Numbered from the stretch's first letter, positions 10,923-23,238 are shown. The stretch is DNA of 64,000 nucleotides from Pyxicephalus adspersus (GCF_032062135.1 NC_092866.1:23286065-23350064); one strand, 5' to 3'. The notes: generated by a model from the letters alone, not told the origin. Numbers and translations are program-made.

Positions 10923-11904
10923 ACCATTTTGATGTCATTCTTGCATTCTTGTTGTACGCTAATATAGTACTTATAGATTACCATAGGGAAACCATATTTG
11001 CACAATGCAGAAATGCACATCCAAAAGTTATAGCACTCTTTATGAGGATGGAAAGGGGCAGGACGACTGCAAACTAACTGTTTATTATCTGTATAAGAAA
11101 TCTGCAAATATTTGTATTTAATACAACAATATATTATTCGTTCTAGCTGAAGTTCCTTGTATCTTCAGTCCAGGTGGAGGCCATGTTATCAACAGGAAAA
11201 AAAAGTCTTTTTTTGAAATGCAGACATTTTGACCTGTTGTTGTTTTTAATACAATTTTGATAGTCCCCTCTCCTTAAATCCCAACACAGCAGCTTTACTT
11301 GATTTTCACAGTATCTAAGAATAAAGTTGAATTACTTAAAATTTCCTGCAACATGATTTCTTATGCAATAAACAACCTCCTGGTTCCTGCATTTTATAAC
11401 ACCTCTATGATTTCCTAAGGTCTGATGATTTTTTTTATTTTATGGAGAATCCATATATGATGTGGAAGCAAAATATGGGATGTTTGAGAGTGGAAAAGAA
11501 CCCCAGGATTGATTTAATTATGTTAAGCCAACTGCTCACCAGGTTCTTCTCAGTAACCGAGAATTTCCTTGCTTTTCTGCTGGCTGTTGTGTGAAATATA
11601 AGATGTTCTGTGGCATGGTGCCTTTGCTGCTTTTACTTGCTATTGTTGGACTGCATTGCAGGACTGACTGATTCCTGCTGCTTGATCATTTTGAACTGTT
11701 GAGCACATTTTTTATTTACTGTTTAATAAGCAAAGTTTGTAGCGTGCTGGAAAATCCCTTTGACCCAGCCAAAGCTCAGTCAGTTGTTCCACATTCCCTC
11801 CATGCATTAGTTCTTGATTGTGATGTTTGAAAAAGTAGCATCTATACGGGGATATCCATCCTATCCATACTATAGGATACTTGTTGTCTGTAATCTGACA
11901 CATT
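10923..11904. other. no recognised gene or element
   Basis: AT-rich unique-looking sequence with no ends, motifs or tandem repeats that I can support. Confidence 0.35.
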
Positions 11905-12128
11905 GGCCCTGATTTATTAAAGCTCTCCAAGGTTGGAGAGGATACACTTTCATCAGTGAATTTGGGTGATCCAGCAAACCTGGAATGGATTACTTCAAAG
12001 TCATTTGCTACTTGTAAGCAAACGTTTTCAATCCTGGACCAGATCCATTCCAAGTTTGCTGGATCACCCAACTTCACTGTTGAAAGTGTATTCTCTCCAG
12101 CCTTGGCGAGCTTTAACAAATCAGGCCC
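11905..12128. mobile_element. palindromic MITE, copy 1
   Basis: A non-coding element built as a long inverted repeat. The left end runs ggccctgatttattaaagct and continues ctccaaggttggagag; its reverse complement closes the element (gagctttaacaaatcaggcc). The middle is caaacctggaatgg ... ccattccaagtttgctgg. Open frames on both strands here simply follow the palindrome. Related copies lie at 18534, 20452, 26218, 41201, 41391, 49680 and 49931. Confidence 0.8.
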
Positions 12129-15100
12129 AGTGTCCTTACATTATACAGGAATCCAGACTATAGGGGCTATAAGAAGGACGTACTTCCTACATTTTTTTTT
12201 TTGCGTAGCTCCTTAATGTAAAACCTTGAGCCCCTATTAAAAATGTGCTGTAGCAAATAATTATATTCATCTGTACTTATATTAAATACTGTATATTTCT
12301 CTTAGTCTCCCTGCAAAATTATAAAAATACTCGGTGTGTCTGCCACCAATGTTGCAGTGGAGCATTACTAAATCCCTTTAATATAAGACGGGTGTGTTGA
12401 AGATCTCTTCGGGATCCCTTTTTCTGGCACAGGATTTAGAGGATATGGTACTCTTTGGAATGGTTTCCCTTCTCCCTCCATTCACACCCAGTTACTGACA
12501 TGATCATCTCCATCAACATTGTCTCTCCTGCACAATGTCTGGAGCTTGTCAATCCATATCTGGTCTCACCTACAGTAGTTATGCCCACTGCTTTTTGGAT
12601 TGATAACACTCCTTCTGTTACAACTACCCTCTGTGAGCTGCAGTGTCTAAAAGTGGAACTGGTGAGCCACATATAAAGAATGATTTGGCTATTTTGGAGG
12701 AGAGAAAATAATATTTTCATTTTAATGATACGTTTTGTGCATCCCATAGAAAATAGATATGATACTTGCTTTGATTGTCATAGAGAAGCCTTGTGTTGTA
12801 GTTTTAGTTTCTAGGTGGGTTTCATTGGTGCACTCTAACTATGCCTGGGTAACTACTGGCCTAATTAGGAAGCAGGGTATGCATCTGTATACATCTTATG
12901 GTTTAGTTTGCAATTACCTGGAAATTGGCAACTTTTCCGTGGTGTAAAGATGCTCCATAAGTTATTTATTATTACTTTATTATTACTATTACCTGACCAT
13001 GATAATATGAAGAATAAGGTGTGTTGGGGTATTCCCTTGAATCACCAATCCCCTCATAAATTCCAAAAGAAAAAGCATGTTAATGTCCTTTAAGTCTTGA
13101 GAACACCAGCCGATATGTCTGTTTTATTGTGCTAGTATTTAATTAAATTAGAAATAGGTAAAAATAATCCAGAGCATAGACCAATGGAAAACAGAATCAC
13201 TAATAAGAAACCCTCCTTCATCTCTAGCCACCCATAGTTTTTCAAAAAGTGAAATATGCCCCTAGAGTTCATTCATCAAGTTCAACAACATTCAGTAATT
13301 GTCCACATAAATACATCATGTAATTCACCTGTAAAATTTTTACTGTTGAATTGGAACTACAGCCAATCTTTTATTTTTGGATAGAGTAGAAGAGTTTATA
13401 AATAGAGCAGGGCAACAACCGCCATCAGGTTTCTGCTCCTGTCCTCCTTTTGGTGAAGCTACATTTATTAATAAGGGATTAATGCTCAGGAAATAGAATA
13501 ATAAATAAAACAAAGCATTACATGCCTCAAATTTGCAGGACCGATAACGACATGAAGACACCTATGACTTGTTTCTACCCCAACTGTGCCATAAAACACT
13601 ATGCAACAGCGTCAGTACTTGCTGAAGTCTCCTGAAGACAGGGAGATAGCCATGTAAAAAATCCTTAAAGAATCATTGTGCATATTTGCCCAGGTTTTCA
13701 TAAGGGGGATATTCAAGATTGAACAGTAAAATTGCTGCTATAAGACCCTCACATTTGTATTTATGCCACTTTGCCTCTTCAAATAAACACATTTTCCCTG
13801 AATTGTGAAATTTTATTTTTAAGGCTCCAGTTATTTTTCTGTGGAATCCCAGCCATCATCCTCCTCACTGTTGAGACAGCCCGAGCAGCTTCCTGGTTGT
13901 GACACTGCTTTATGTGCAGGTAGGAAAGGCAGAAATGTGATTTTGTGTCCATCTGCCTCTTCACTTTTATTTCAGTAACTGGTGCAGACACTCTCACTGT
14001 CTGTGATGAAATTTCACTTGACATACCTTTGATAAATAGATTTTCTACCATACTTCCATAATGCTTATCCCGATAAACAGATACATGAAACGTCGAAGGC
14101 TTAATAAATAGAGGCTTTTAATGTGAAGATTTTGTTCAATAAATTTAACATTTTAGGATATGGTCCAAATAACTAATACAACGTTAATAATATTTGCTCA
14201 ATCTACCAATTCAGGATATGTGCAATACATTCCAACCTAATTAAGATAATAACAGAATTACCATTTCCCAGCATGTGTACACAGTTTACACATACTATTA
14301 TATTCTATCTACAGCGCTCCCTTTCCACCGGAGGTGTAGTAGGGTGTGCCCTCACTTTTTTTCGGGAATGAGGCGTGTACATATTAATGATGCGCATGCG
14401 CACTTGCCATGGATAGAACCATGCCCCCTCTTCTTTTTATTTTTACAACTACACCCCAGCTTTCCACAAAGATCAAACAACTACAACAGGTGATATAAAT
14501 ATGATATTCAACAATCAAAAATGTGTCCATTACCGCTATCTTGTAGGGTATTTATTTTTTAAAGTGGACCTTTAGTTCTGCTTTAAAAAGATCTCACCTC
14601 CTGTTGTGTCTCTGGGACAGATAGAAAAAATTGTGGGACAAAAAAAAGTTATGCTTGGCTATGCGTTTATACTTTAACCATCAGGATTATTTGAAAATCA
14701 GAGAGTGAGTTTACTCACTGAGCCAGTGATCACTAAGTCACCTCACTGTGGAAGGGAAATTCATTAAGTGGTCATGTAGGAAAATCAACAAATGTTATCC
14801 CCCAGTGCCAAAAAAATCACAGCCTAATAATTTCTTCTGATCTTGCTTTATGGTAAAAAATAATTTTAGAATTCACATCCCACTACTCCTAACTTTTAGA
14901 AAGGCGGGCACATTTTTAGATAATAATAATTGCCAAATGTATTGCACAAGGAAGACTAGAATTTGATAAACTGTTCTGAATGGGTTTACATGATTTTAAA
15001 ATAGAACCACCCTTTCTAAAATTCTTTATAGGGTAGGTGTAGAGTTCTTCTGAAGCAACATGGGTTAACACCAAAAACAAAACTCACATCTGATTCAAAT

Positions 15101-16139
15101 TACACTATCCAAATAATGATTGTAAATCTTTTATGGTTGTTATCACAATGAAACTGCAAAGAACACACATGTGGCAAACATTAGCTGTGTCTAACTCTTT
15201 CTTTTTTTTTGCTAGATTAAAATAACAGTCTGTTTAAAATGGGGCTGCCCCAAAAATCTAAGGCAAAAACAGGAAAAGAATATCCCCAAAGTTCTTTACT
15301 GCAAAATAAATTAATCCAATTTTCTGTATGCTTTGGAACACAGAAACCACAAGTGAGTATGTTGTAGAATGTTGTTTTAAAAAATGTATTTATGCTCAAT
15401 ACTTTAAATAATGCCTTACAAAAAAAAACAGGAAACCGGAAAGAACAGGGAAGCAGGGAGAATTATTTCTTAATGGTAATCTTAGCAAAGTGTAGTATAT
15501 AAGTATGACTAAATTGTCAAGAGGGAACCAACATTGGTAGTGTATCATTTTCACTGGGAACTTTCATTTCAGTTTTGTCTGCAGCACCATCTGGAGGTAA
15601 AACCTTATAAACCTTAACTCATTGAAAGGAAGTATTTAAGATTATAAAGGCAACTATTAGTTGACTGGCTGTCATATTTTTTCAGCATCTTTAATACTCA
15701 AGGTCAAAATTGATCGCCTCCATATTTCTTTCAGAAAAAAAACATAATTATCTGAAGATAATGCTCACTTGTAGGCACAAATATAACTCAACAGTAACAA
15801 TCATATCAAAAATACTAATGAACATAACCAAGATTATCGTTGAGTTTATGGAGGTTTGAATATAAATAAGAACTGCAGTCAAAACTTTTGGGTAAAGAGT
15901 CAATTATATTCTCTCTCAGCGTTGTATTGCTGTTTGTGACCCTACTTCAATATTGGAATAAACAGTACACAGAGGGATTTGGTCCAAAGTGTCTAACCTA
16001 TGGGGTTTTTATCCACCCAAGCAGTTGGAGTGATGATAGTTTCTGTGATTTCTGTGCACTCCGTAGGTCCTGCTGTTCTTCACTTTCCTCTTCACATACC
16101 TAATTGCAGTGAACAAAGCCTATTGTCCTAACAGGTCCA
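12129..16139. other. no recognised gene; scattered GC-richer patch
   Basis: About 4 kb with no supported gene. The patch at 14310-14470 is richer in CpG (gatgcgcatgcgcac is a near-palindrome) and may be the remains of an inserted element, but I could not match its ends. Sequence near 14560 (aaagtggacctttagttctg) resembles the start of a repeat also seen near 53762 (aaagcggacctatcacc). Confidence 0.3.
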
Positions 16140-17560
16140 GCTCTCTTTTTTAATTTTTTTTTTATTCCAATCACACATATAATAAACAATCAAATATCTT
16201 ACATAGAAAAACAAAACAGAAATTACATATTATGCACAGCACACAATCAAGCAATCGGTGTTATTTACTGAATAAAAAACAAATCAAAGACAAACGAAGA
16301 GTGCAAAGAAATATAAGTTATAGACATAAAGAAAAGAGGAAAGGGGAGAACAAAAAGATAGGGGGAGGCAAAAGTGGGGTGGATGACATAAACTAGTATG
16401 GGTTATATAGGCCAATACTCCAAAATCATACAACTTCAAAAATTGGCGAACATGTTAAATATTACATATCATGTTCCTCCTCGTTCAAACACTTAACCGA
16501 GAGATAAGTTTGGGTAGTAGTATATTTTATCCAATAAAACTATGTCTTATTAAACTTCTCTGATCCCCCATCTTGTGTTGTTATCAAATCCTCCATAGAC
16601 ATAATCTTGTTAACTCTTCTAAACCATTGAGACACTGTGGGAAAAGTTTGCTTCCAAAGCACAGGAATATAGGCTTTCGCTGCATTGAGGAGATGTTTGA
16701 GTAACAAATTATTATTATAGTGTTATTTTTTTTAGAGAATGTGGATAGGTGCAATAATACCAATTCCGGCCTATTCCAGATGTTTACATTTATAAATTCC
16801 AATATATTGTTTGCCACTTTTGATCAATAGGAAGCTAAGAGGGGACATTCCTAAAATATTTGGAATAAACTACCAACATCCGCCTTACATTTCCAACACA
16901 GAATATCTTCATGTGGATAGATTTTAGCTAGAACTGTCAGGACTCTGTACCATCAGTTAAGTAGCTTGTAGTTCAGTTCTTGATAAGCGTTACTGAGTGC
17001 AGCTTTATGACCAAAGTATAAGAGCTGTTTCAGAGAAAGTGGTTTTGAGATCTTGTTCCCACTTAGTAACAAAAGATAGGGTTGGTGGGGCAGATTCTGC
17101 TAATAGTAGCTGATATGCATATGACAAAGTCCCCCGTATCGGACCATCTCCAAGACAGAGGAACTCTAGATTCGAGAGTGTGCGATCAAATTGACCAGGT
17201 GCTGGTACAGAACTCGAAAGTTAATGATCCGACTGAAGGAAAGTTGCTGCTACCCACTCTGACCCATGCATAAAATGTTTGGCTTGAAAGATTCCATTCT
17301 CTCTCCAAAGGTGAAACCTAGGGTCTGAAATGCCAGGTTGAAACCATGGGTGACCTAGAATAGGAGATAAAGGCGATTGATAGGTACTTAAACTCACCAC
17401 TTTGAAATGTCAATGTACAATGTGTAACATGGGTAAGTCCACTTGTAAGAGCGTCAGGAGGAGACCACATGACGCCGGCCAATGGGACCGAAGATTTTGC
17501 ATCTTCCAATGCCACCCACGGTTTCTGCTTCCCATTTCCACACCACCAGCTCTCTTTTCA
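16140..17560 (-). pseudogene. L1/Tx1-like LINE 3' part of ORF2 and 3' UTR
   Basis: Minus-strand reading gives, from about 17300 downward, YAYQLLLAESAPPTLSFV, then a WEQDL block and a YKLL-like block. The CWKCKADVGSLF knuckle lies near 16900, then KHLLNAAKAYIPVLWKQ and PTVSQWFRRVNKI near 16700-16600. These match, in order, the C-terminal region of L1/Tx1-type ORF2. Stops and frameshifts break it at several points. After the coding part (below about 16560) comes AT-rich 3' sequence ending in an A-rich stretch on the minus strand near 16150. This is a 5'-truncated copy without reverse transcriptase and cannot move by itself. Confidence 0.75.
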
Positions 17561-18014
17561 TAATTTGATGCCATTCTAAGATCTGTACTTTTCGAAATAC
17601 CTGGCACACAAGTATCCAAATATGAAGGACTCTGTTAAAGATCAGTTACCATTTTATTCAGAAACTTAGAGCTATCTTTATCATCACCTTCATCATCTGC
17701 CTAATAGCTATTACTCAGCCACGCTCATTTTTTTCTCAAATACAAACTAAAACCTTTAAAGATACACAAAGCATGGCAAACAGAGAGAATTTTACATATT
17801 TTCAAAATGGGAGTTTGCAACATAAAACACAATGTGGATTACTGAAAAATGGATTAATAGTGGATTAATTGAATAATTTAAAGCAGGGTATGTAGAATGC
17901 ATTTGTTGGTGGTATGTCTTGTGCAGTACAACACACAAAGTGTCGAAGCTTAGAACATATGACGCACATCAAGAGAGCAGGTCAGCATGAAGTACGTCCA
18001 GCAAATTCAAAATA

Positions 18015-18063
<49 letters not shown>

Positions 18064-18071
18064 CCCCCCCC
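18015..18071. repeat. AT microsatellite followed by poly(C)
   Basis: About 22 AT/TA units (18015-18060) run straight into a C run (about 18062-18071). Open frames with Ile-Tyr repeats on both strands come only from this. Confidence 0.95.
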
Positions 18072-18185
18072 AGTTTTGGGGAAGAAAAAGTGCGTCTTAT
18101 ACGGCACAAAAAACGGTATATATACATATATACACACACACGCACACATACATATATATGCATACAAGTATATACACACACATTA
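18072..18185. mobile_element. partial MITE end plus CA-rich tract
   Basis: The words gaagaaaaagtgcgtctt and atacggc ... aaaacggta resemble the end of a widespread vertebrate MITE whose reverse reads taccgta ... gccgtataagacgc. Only one end is present. An imperfect (CA/TA)n tract follows. Assignment is from memory of that word pattern. Confidence 0.35.
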
Positions 18186-18224
18186 TATATATTGTGTATA
18201 TGCAGTATGTAATATAGTATGCAA

Positions 18225-18500
18225 TGGGAAGCATAGTATCTCAGAGGTGCTTTGCAGTACTGGGTCCCAGGTTTAAATCTCGGCCAGGACAATATCTGCC
18301 AGTTTGTAAGTTCTCTGTGTTTGCATGTGTTTCCTCTGGTTACCTCCCACATCCCAAAAACATGCAGTTAGGTTAACTGGCTTACCGCCCTAAAATTGAC
18401 CTTAGACTATATTGAAGACATATGACTTTGGCAGGGACATTAGATTGTGAGCCCCGTTGAAGGACAGATAGTGACATAAATACTGTGTAATAATAATGTA
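18225..18500 (+). repeat. tRNA-headed SINE, copy 1
   Basis: Aligns along its length with the SINE at 44543: a degraded head (tctcagaggtgctttgcagta), a T-arm-like word (ccaggtttaaatctc), the shared middle (acctcccacatcccaaaaaca, ggttaactggctta) and the 3' part (attagattgtgagcccc, ggacagatagtgac). It ends in a short TAA tract. Box A is damaged, so it should not be transcribed. Confidence 0.7.
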
Positions 18501-18533
18501 CAGAATGCATCAGTTTGGAGTGATAACACACAG

Positions 18534-18675
18534 GGTCTTATTTATTAAAGCCCCCCAAGACTGGAGAAGATAGACTATCATGGATTTCTTAAAAATCATT
18601 TGCTCTTAGATGGCAAATGCTTTAAATCCTAGACAGAATACAATCTAGCTTTGCTGCATCACTTAGGTTCACCCA
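18534..18675. mobile_element. palindromic MITE, partial copy
   Basis: Starts gtcttatttattaaag and carries ccaagactggagaagatagactatcatgg-type sequence, a subfamily also seen at 49680. The right half fades after cttaggttcaccca. It is truncated. Confidence 0.6.
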
Positions 18676-20451
18676 TAATAGTTTTTTATTTCCAGTCTTG
18701 AAGACAGCTTTAGGTACAACTAATCCAGTAAATACACCTTTTAGTAAAATTGTGTCAGTTTTGAAAGGCTTTATAATATTTTTTTTTAATAACAAAAGTC
18801 TGTGGAACATTTACTCCACTGTTACCCCAAACTAGATATAAACATTTATTTTACAACTGGTCATAAAAAACTTGCACAGTGCTAAGTATTTTCTCCCTCC
18901 CAAAGAGAAAGCACTCTGTTCTGGAATTGTCTTCTTGGAAACCATTTGCTCTGGGAGTTCTGGGAGGCAAAGAAAAAAGCTTTTATGTTTTATGGTCATA
19001 TAATATATTATTGTGTTTGTTTGTTTTTTGCACTAATCAGGACAGATAGACTCTCTTATGCCAAAATAATTAATGATTAACTACAATGAAAAAAATATCT
19101 GATTAAAAAAAACATAATCACCAAGCACAAGTCATATTTCGCAATACTAAACAGCCTTGAGCACTACTGGTTATCTTGTAAACTAAAGAAGGCCCAAGAC
19201 ATTTCCAAGGGGCCACAAGATAGCAGTATTTTTGGGCCCTGCGGTACATTGCATCAAGTTACCTAAATAGTTTAGTTCTGCTGCATTTGTTGCAGCATAC
19301 GTCATCACACTCTGAAAAGAAAGTTTAAGTAAACCCCATCATTAGAGTGTCAGTAACAGTGACCCACAGAACTAGTGTCAGCTGTTGCAATAAAAAAATC
19401 CTACTAATAGTGTCAGTGGCAGTAATAACAACTTGCCACATTGGTGTTAGTGGCCACAATATTAACTATTAGAACTAGTGTCAGATGGCATTGGCTACAA
19501 TAAAAAACATAAAAAATAAGCAATTTACTGTAGTCATTGGCTGTAAAAAAAACTTCCAGCAATAGTAGCAAGACTGCTGGTATTGGCCACAAATATAAAC
19601 CCCACATAATTCCCACCAGGAAAGCCCTGCAACTGGTGGTCAGTTATAGTTTATTTCACCCTTTGGTGAATGGTAGCAGTACATTTTTACCCCATTAGAC
19701 TTACTGGATGAGGCACTTCTGTGCTGCTTTCGCTTCCTATAGAAGCCAAAACTTTACCTGTCCTGTTAGTGTAAGTCTCTAGTTTATTGTTAGATACTCA
19801 AATGCATAACACGCTTCAGCACCAGGAACCTAGCTACCTCCTTGCTGCCCCGCTGCCAAAAGTTGGCAGATCCAGCCCAGGACATGGCAGATTGCACACA
19901 AAAAGTTGATAAAAAAGCTGCACACAAATATACAGTACATAAAATGGCAGGAAAACCCTCATAGAGCTCCATGTCTAAAAAAGTAAACCACACTGCCCAT
20001 TACAGTGGTCTACATGTACAGGAAAACAGCTAGGGCAATATGGAAGGAACACAAGATTTTCTATACTCCCATATGTTTTGGAAAGTAAAAAAAGATGAAA
20101 ATGTTCTTTAAAATGTAGTTGTGTTTAATAATAAAAGGTGTGGTACACCTGGTACATAGCTTCCAACTGTTCCTCGTTTGGAAGAAAGTTTTGACTTGAT
20201 AACTAAATTCCCTTTCTTTTCAGTTTTATCCCTTTTCATCTGATAAATATATTATTTAATATTGTAACACTTAACTATCAAAAGAATTGTGCTGCACTAA
20301 ACCATATCACTGAAAGAATCAGTGGGTTTCTCAAACTTTTTTCCCTTCATAAGTTGCTGAACATGGGATTGTGCTAGGTGCATGTCCACGTGACCTCCTT
20401 TCTTAATGTGGAAGGTAACTCACATAATAGGAAACAAATAATGTACATTAT
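18676..20451. other. no recognised gene or element
   Basis: AT-rich sequence without motifs I can support. A few short imperfect repeats of agtgtcag occur at 19340-19490 (for example agtgtcagtaacagtg, agtgtcagtggcagt), perhaps a very old tandem array. Confidence 0.3.
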
Positions 20452-20675
20452 GGGCCTTAATTGTTAAAGCTCTCCAAGGCTGGAGAGAATACACTTTCAC
20501 CAGTGGAGCTGTGGGATCCAGCAAACCTCGAACGAATTTCTCAAATGTCATTTGCTGTTTTTTAGCAAATGTTTTCAATCGTGGATCAGATTTGTTCCAG
20601 GTTTGCTGGATCATCCAGCTTCATTGATGAAAGTGTACCTTCCCCAGCCTTGGAGAGCTTTAATAAATCAGGCCC
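20452..20675. mobile_element. palindromic MITE, copy 2
   Basis: Left end gggccttaattgttaaagct, right end gctttaataaatcaggccc, with the same internal caaacct ... aggtttgctggatcatcc arms as copy 1. Flanks read cattat and tatgac, so TAT may be a 3-bp target duplication. Confidence 0.8.
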
Positions 20676-21043
20676 TATGACAGTTAAAAACTTTATCTAT
20701 ATGTTCAAAATGTAATTAACCCTAACAATTTTACACATACATCAACAGGATCTGATCTTACTATTGAGCAGCCTTTCCTGGCCCTTTTAACATGAAGGAA
20801 CCCTTGGTATAACTTTTAAGTCTTCAAGGAACCCCTGCTGTAATTAATATATACATAGCTCACAATACATTAGCTTGGTGGTCATTGGAAAGAATGTCAC
20901 CTTTTACAGATAACCAAAAAGAACATTGGGGTTACCTCAGCTGACCCAAGAGGCACAAATTGCTTATTGCTCAAGGAACCCTAACAACCTTTAGAGGAAC
21001 CCTAGTGTTCCACAGAACCATAGTGGAGAAGCATTGTTATAGA

Positions 21044-21051
21044 GTGATTAA
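21044..21051. repeat. left target-site duplication of fold-back element
   Basis: gtgattaa, matching gtaatcaa at 21769-21776 in 6 of 8 positions. An 8-bp duplication is the hAT-superfamily signature. Confidence 0.6.
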
Positions 21052-21768
21052 TAGTGATGAGGGAGAATGTCTCTGGCATTCTCATGAAAATTTCCTCGAA
21101 CTTCCAATGGTTCCACAAAATTTTGGAAAGCCGATGAGGAAATTAAAACAGGAGGATTCCCAGAGCTGCATTCAGCCCTGGGAATCTCCCTGTTTGCAAT
21201 CCCCGGGACACTACAGGTTAATTAACCTCCAGTGCCCCAGGGATCACACACTCTTATCAATGAAGGCAGCCACAGCTGCAATCATTGAGAAGATGCCCAG
21301 CAAAGAAGAATCTCCTGACATTGTAATATAAGTATCTCTTACAAATGATACTTTTGTTACAGATACAAATGTATCATTTGTAAAAGATACTTATATTACA
21401 ATCTCAGGAGGTTCTCCTGTGCTGGGCATCTTCTCAATGACTGCAGCTGTGTGCGATCCCCTGGTCACTAGAGGTTAATTAACCTCTATTGCCCTGGGAT
21501 TGCAGAGGATTTCCAGGGCTGCATGATGCAGCCCTGGAAATCCTCCGGTTCGTGCGATCCCTGGGCAATAGAGGTTAATTAACCTCTATTGCCCTGGGAT
21601 TGCAGAGGATTTCCAGGGCTGCATGATGCAGCCCTGGAAATCCTCCGGTTCGGCCAAAGCTTGACCTCTCTGCGAATCAGAAGGACGTTCTCGCTTACAT
21701 TTTTGATAAGCAAGAAAGGCCCGATTTACCGCGTGATTGAACTTATTATTCTCACTCGCTTATCCCTA
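21052..21768. mobile_element. hAT-type fold-back MITE
   Basis: The ends are inverted copies: tagtgatgagggaga at the left, and on the minus strand tagggataagcgag from the right. They are flanked by an imperfect 8-bp duplication, which together points to a hAT-type non-autonomous element. The interior is a long hairpin: sequence from about 21175 to 21350 (cagccctgggaat ... gatacttttgtt) is repeated in reverse complement from about 21362, so roughly 170 bases could fold back around a short loop. The palindrome gaggttaattaacctc occurs repeatedly. A 100-bp block is then duplicated in tandem. No transposase is encoded. It shares internal words (gcatcttctcaatga, ccccgggcac-like) with the element at 30619. 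Confidence 0.8.
21483..21652. repeat. exact tandem duplication, 100-bp period
   Basis: The block starting cctctattgccctgggattg at 21483 restarts at 21583. The 70 bases of the second, partial unit are identical to the first. Each unit holds a near-perfect hairpin with 18-bp arms (ggatttccagggctgcat and its complement) around one base, first at 21507-21543. Complete identity points to recent duplication or gene conversion. Confidence 0.9.
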
Positions 21769-21776
21769 GTAATCAA

Positions 21777-22768
21777 GAACCAGCATATTATTTTCATATT
21801 TATTGGCCCTAAACATATGCAGTGCATTTATACACATTTGGGAGCACTGATTGTACTTTACGATTTACAATTCACACTCCTAAGCAGTTACAAGAATTTA
21901 AAGCATTGGAAATTAATGGAAATACTTTAATACATTAAAATACTTTGCAAATTTATATTTACATATACAAACAATATATATGCAATCAAAACAGCTATTA
22001 AAACAAAACAGATATTATTTACCAAAGTATCTTTCCTGCTCAAGGGGTTGGAGGAAACGTATAGACTGTACTCCAATCAGCAACTGGAGATCAAAGAACA
22101 GTTACCACGCCTATCTAATAAGGAAAGAAACAGCATTCTCAATTCGTACAGGCAAGTTAAAACATTAAACACTTAAAACTGTGTGGGTTGTGAGTTGTAA
22201 ATCCTAAAGTACAATTAGTGCTCTCAGATTTAATTTCTTTCCACTTAAAGACTAAACAGCTGAAGGTCCCACCCATTTACTTGTAGAGACTAGGGCCAGC
22301 AACTTTGCTTTAAAGATGATTTAGTCTGATATCTGAGATTCCATAACTGTCTTTTTTCTTGGAGTATAGTTGCTCACTGTGAGTATTGTCACAATTTTCC
22401 TTTTGATAATGGTAATGGTTTAATCAGTAAACCCTACTACTTTGTTCATATACAAAAAAAAAAAAACTTTTTATGACACAAAAGACATATTACAATACAG
22501 GATGTAGGGATAGTGCAAACATCCATATTTATGTATTATAGGATTTAGGAAAATCAATTGTTGACAGCATTTACAAAAGCCGTAAGAAGTGTAGGGTGTC
22601 AGTTGAAGGCTAAGAAAGGTTAGAACCTAGATGATGCAAAAGGTATCTCTCTAGAGTTCACCATTGTAATTCAGGGTGGGACATATGAAGCACATATGAA
22701 AATCATAGTATATATATGAAGATACAGATGTTGCCTTAACTGAGCATGGAGTATAAGTATCAGCCTGG
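21777..22768. other. no recognised gene or element
   Basis: AT-rich sequence with a run of about 13 A at 22455. No motif supported. Confidence 0.35.
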
Positions 22769-22812
22769 TTTTCTCCAGAGCCTTTAGTAGTGAGGATTGT
22801 GCGCTACAGGCT
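22769..22812 (+). repeat. tRNA-Glu-like fragment, second copy
   Basis: ttttctccagagcctttagtagtgaggatt parallels the head at 4643-4672 (ttttctccagag then ctctagtggttaggat). Only the D-arm region is kept. Confidence 0.4.
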
Positions 22813-22942
22813 GATACTCACTGAAAGCACTCAGATACTCAGATACGTACTCAGATCTGTACCAAGAGGTGAATTCAGTCAGATCCAGTGAGGTACCGAG
22901 GGGTAAGATGGGAGGCAAATTTAGGTATACAAAGCAAGGATA

Positions 22943-23238
22943 AACTATACACCATCTATATTTCTGGGGACTTTTTTGGTACCTCAAAATATTATCACAT
23001 GATCCACAACCTAAAATTACAATATTTATTTAAATACATAGAATAAAACCATCATAAAAATGTTACTTGAACAATCGGTGCATGATCAATATTATAATAA
23101 ATTTACAACAAACATTTTATCATAGTATGATCTATTTTTCTAGATGTATAATGTCCTTGACGTGTTTCGCCATTCAACTTCATCAGAAGTACTCTAGAAT
23201 TATCCACACCTATCTTTGTTAGGGAAACATAACCATTC
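22943..23238 (-). repeat. left arm of 1-kb inverted repeat
   Basis: About 296 bases that reappear as a diverged reverse complement at 23664-23965. Shared landmarks in order, read on the minus strand: gtttccctaacaaagatagg, gtggataattcta, the hammerhead-like core, caaggacat, atttattataatattgatca, gtggatcatgtgataatatt. The spacer is about 425 bases and holds an AT microsatellite. This could be one element with long terminal inverted repeats, or two insertions of one family facing each other. Confidence 0.85.
23155..23190 (-). ncRNA. hammerhead-like motif, copy B
   Basis: Minus strand: CTGATGA, then AGTTGAATGGC, then GAAACACGTC. This fits the hammerhead core CUGANGA ... GAAA with a two-pair stem III (A-T, C-G) around a two-base loop and GTC as the cleavage triplet. 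Flanks gtactt and aaggac could form stem I (five of six pairs). Stem II is weak, and one extra A sits after the first core strand. Minimal hammerheads of this form are known from Penelope-like retroelements; activity here is not shown. Confidence 0.45.

Noticed and set aside
11712..12119. 135-codon minus-strand frame
   Set aside because: It runs through the palindromic MITE and its flank; the peptide mirrors the inverted repeat and has no protein motif.
17969..18276. Ile-Tyr and His-Thr repeat frames up to 127 codons
   Set aside because: Direct translation of the AT and CA microsatellites.
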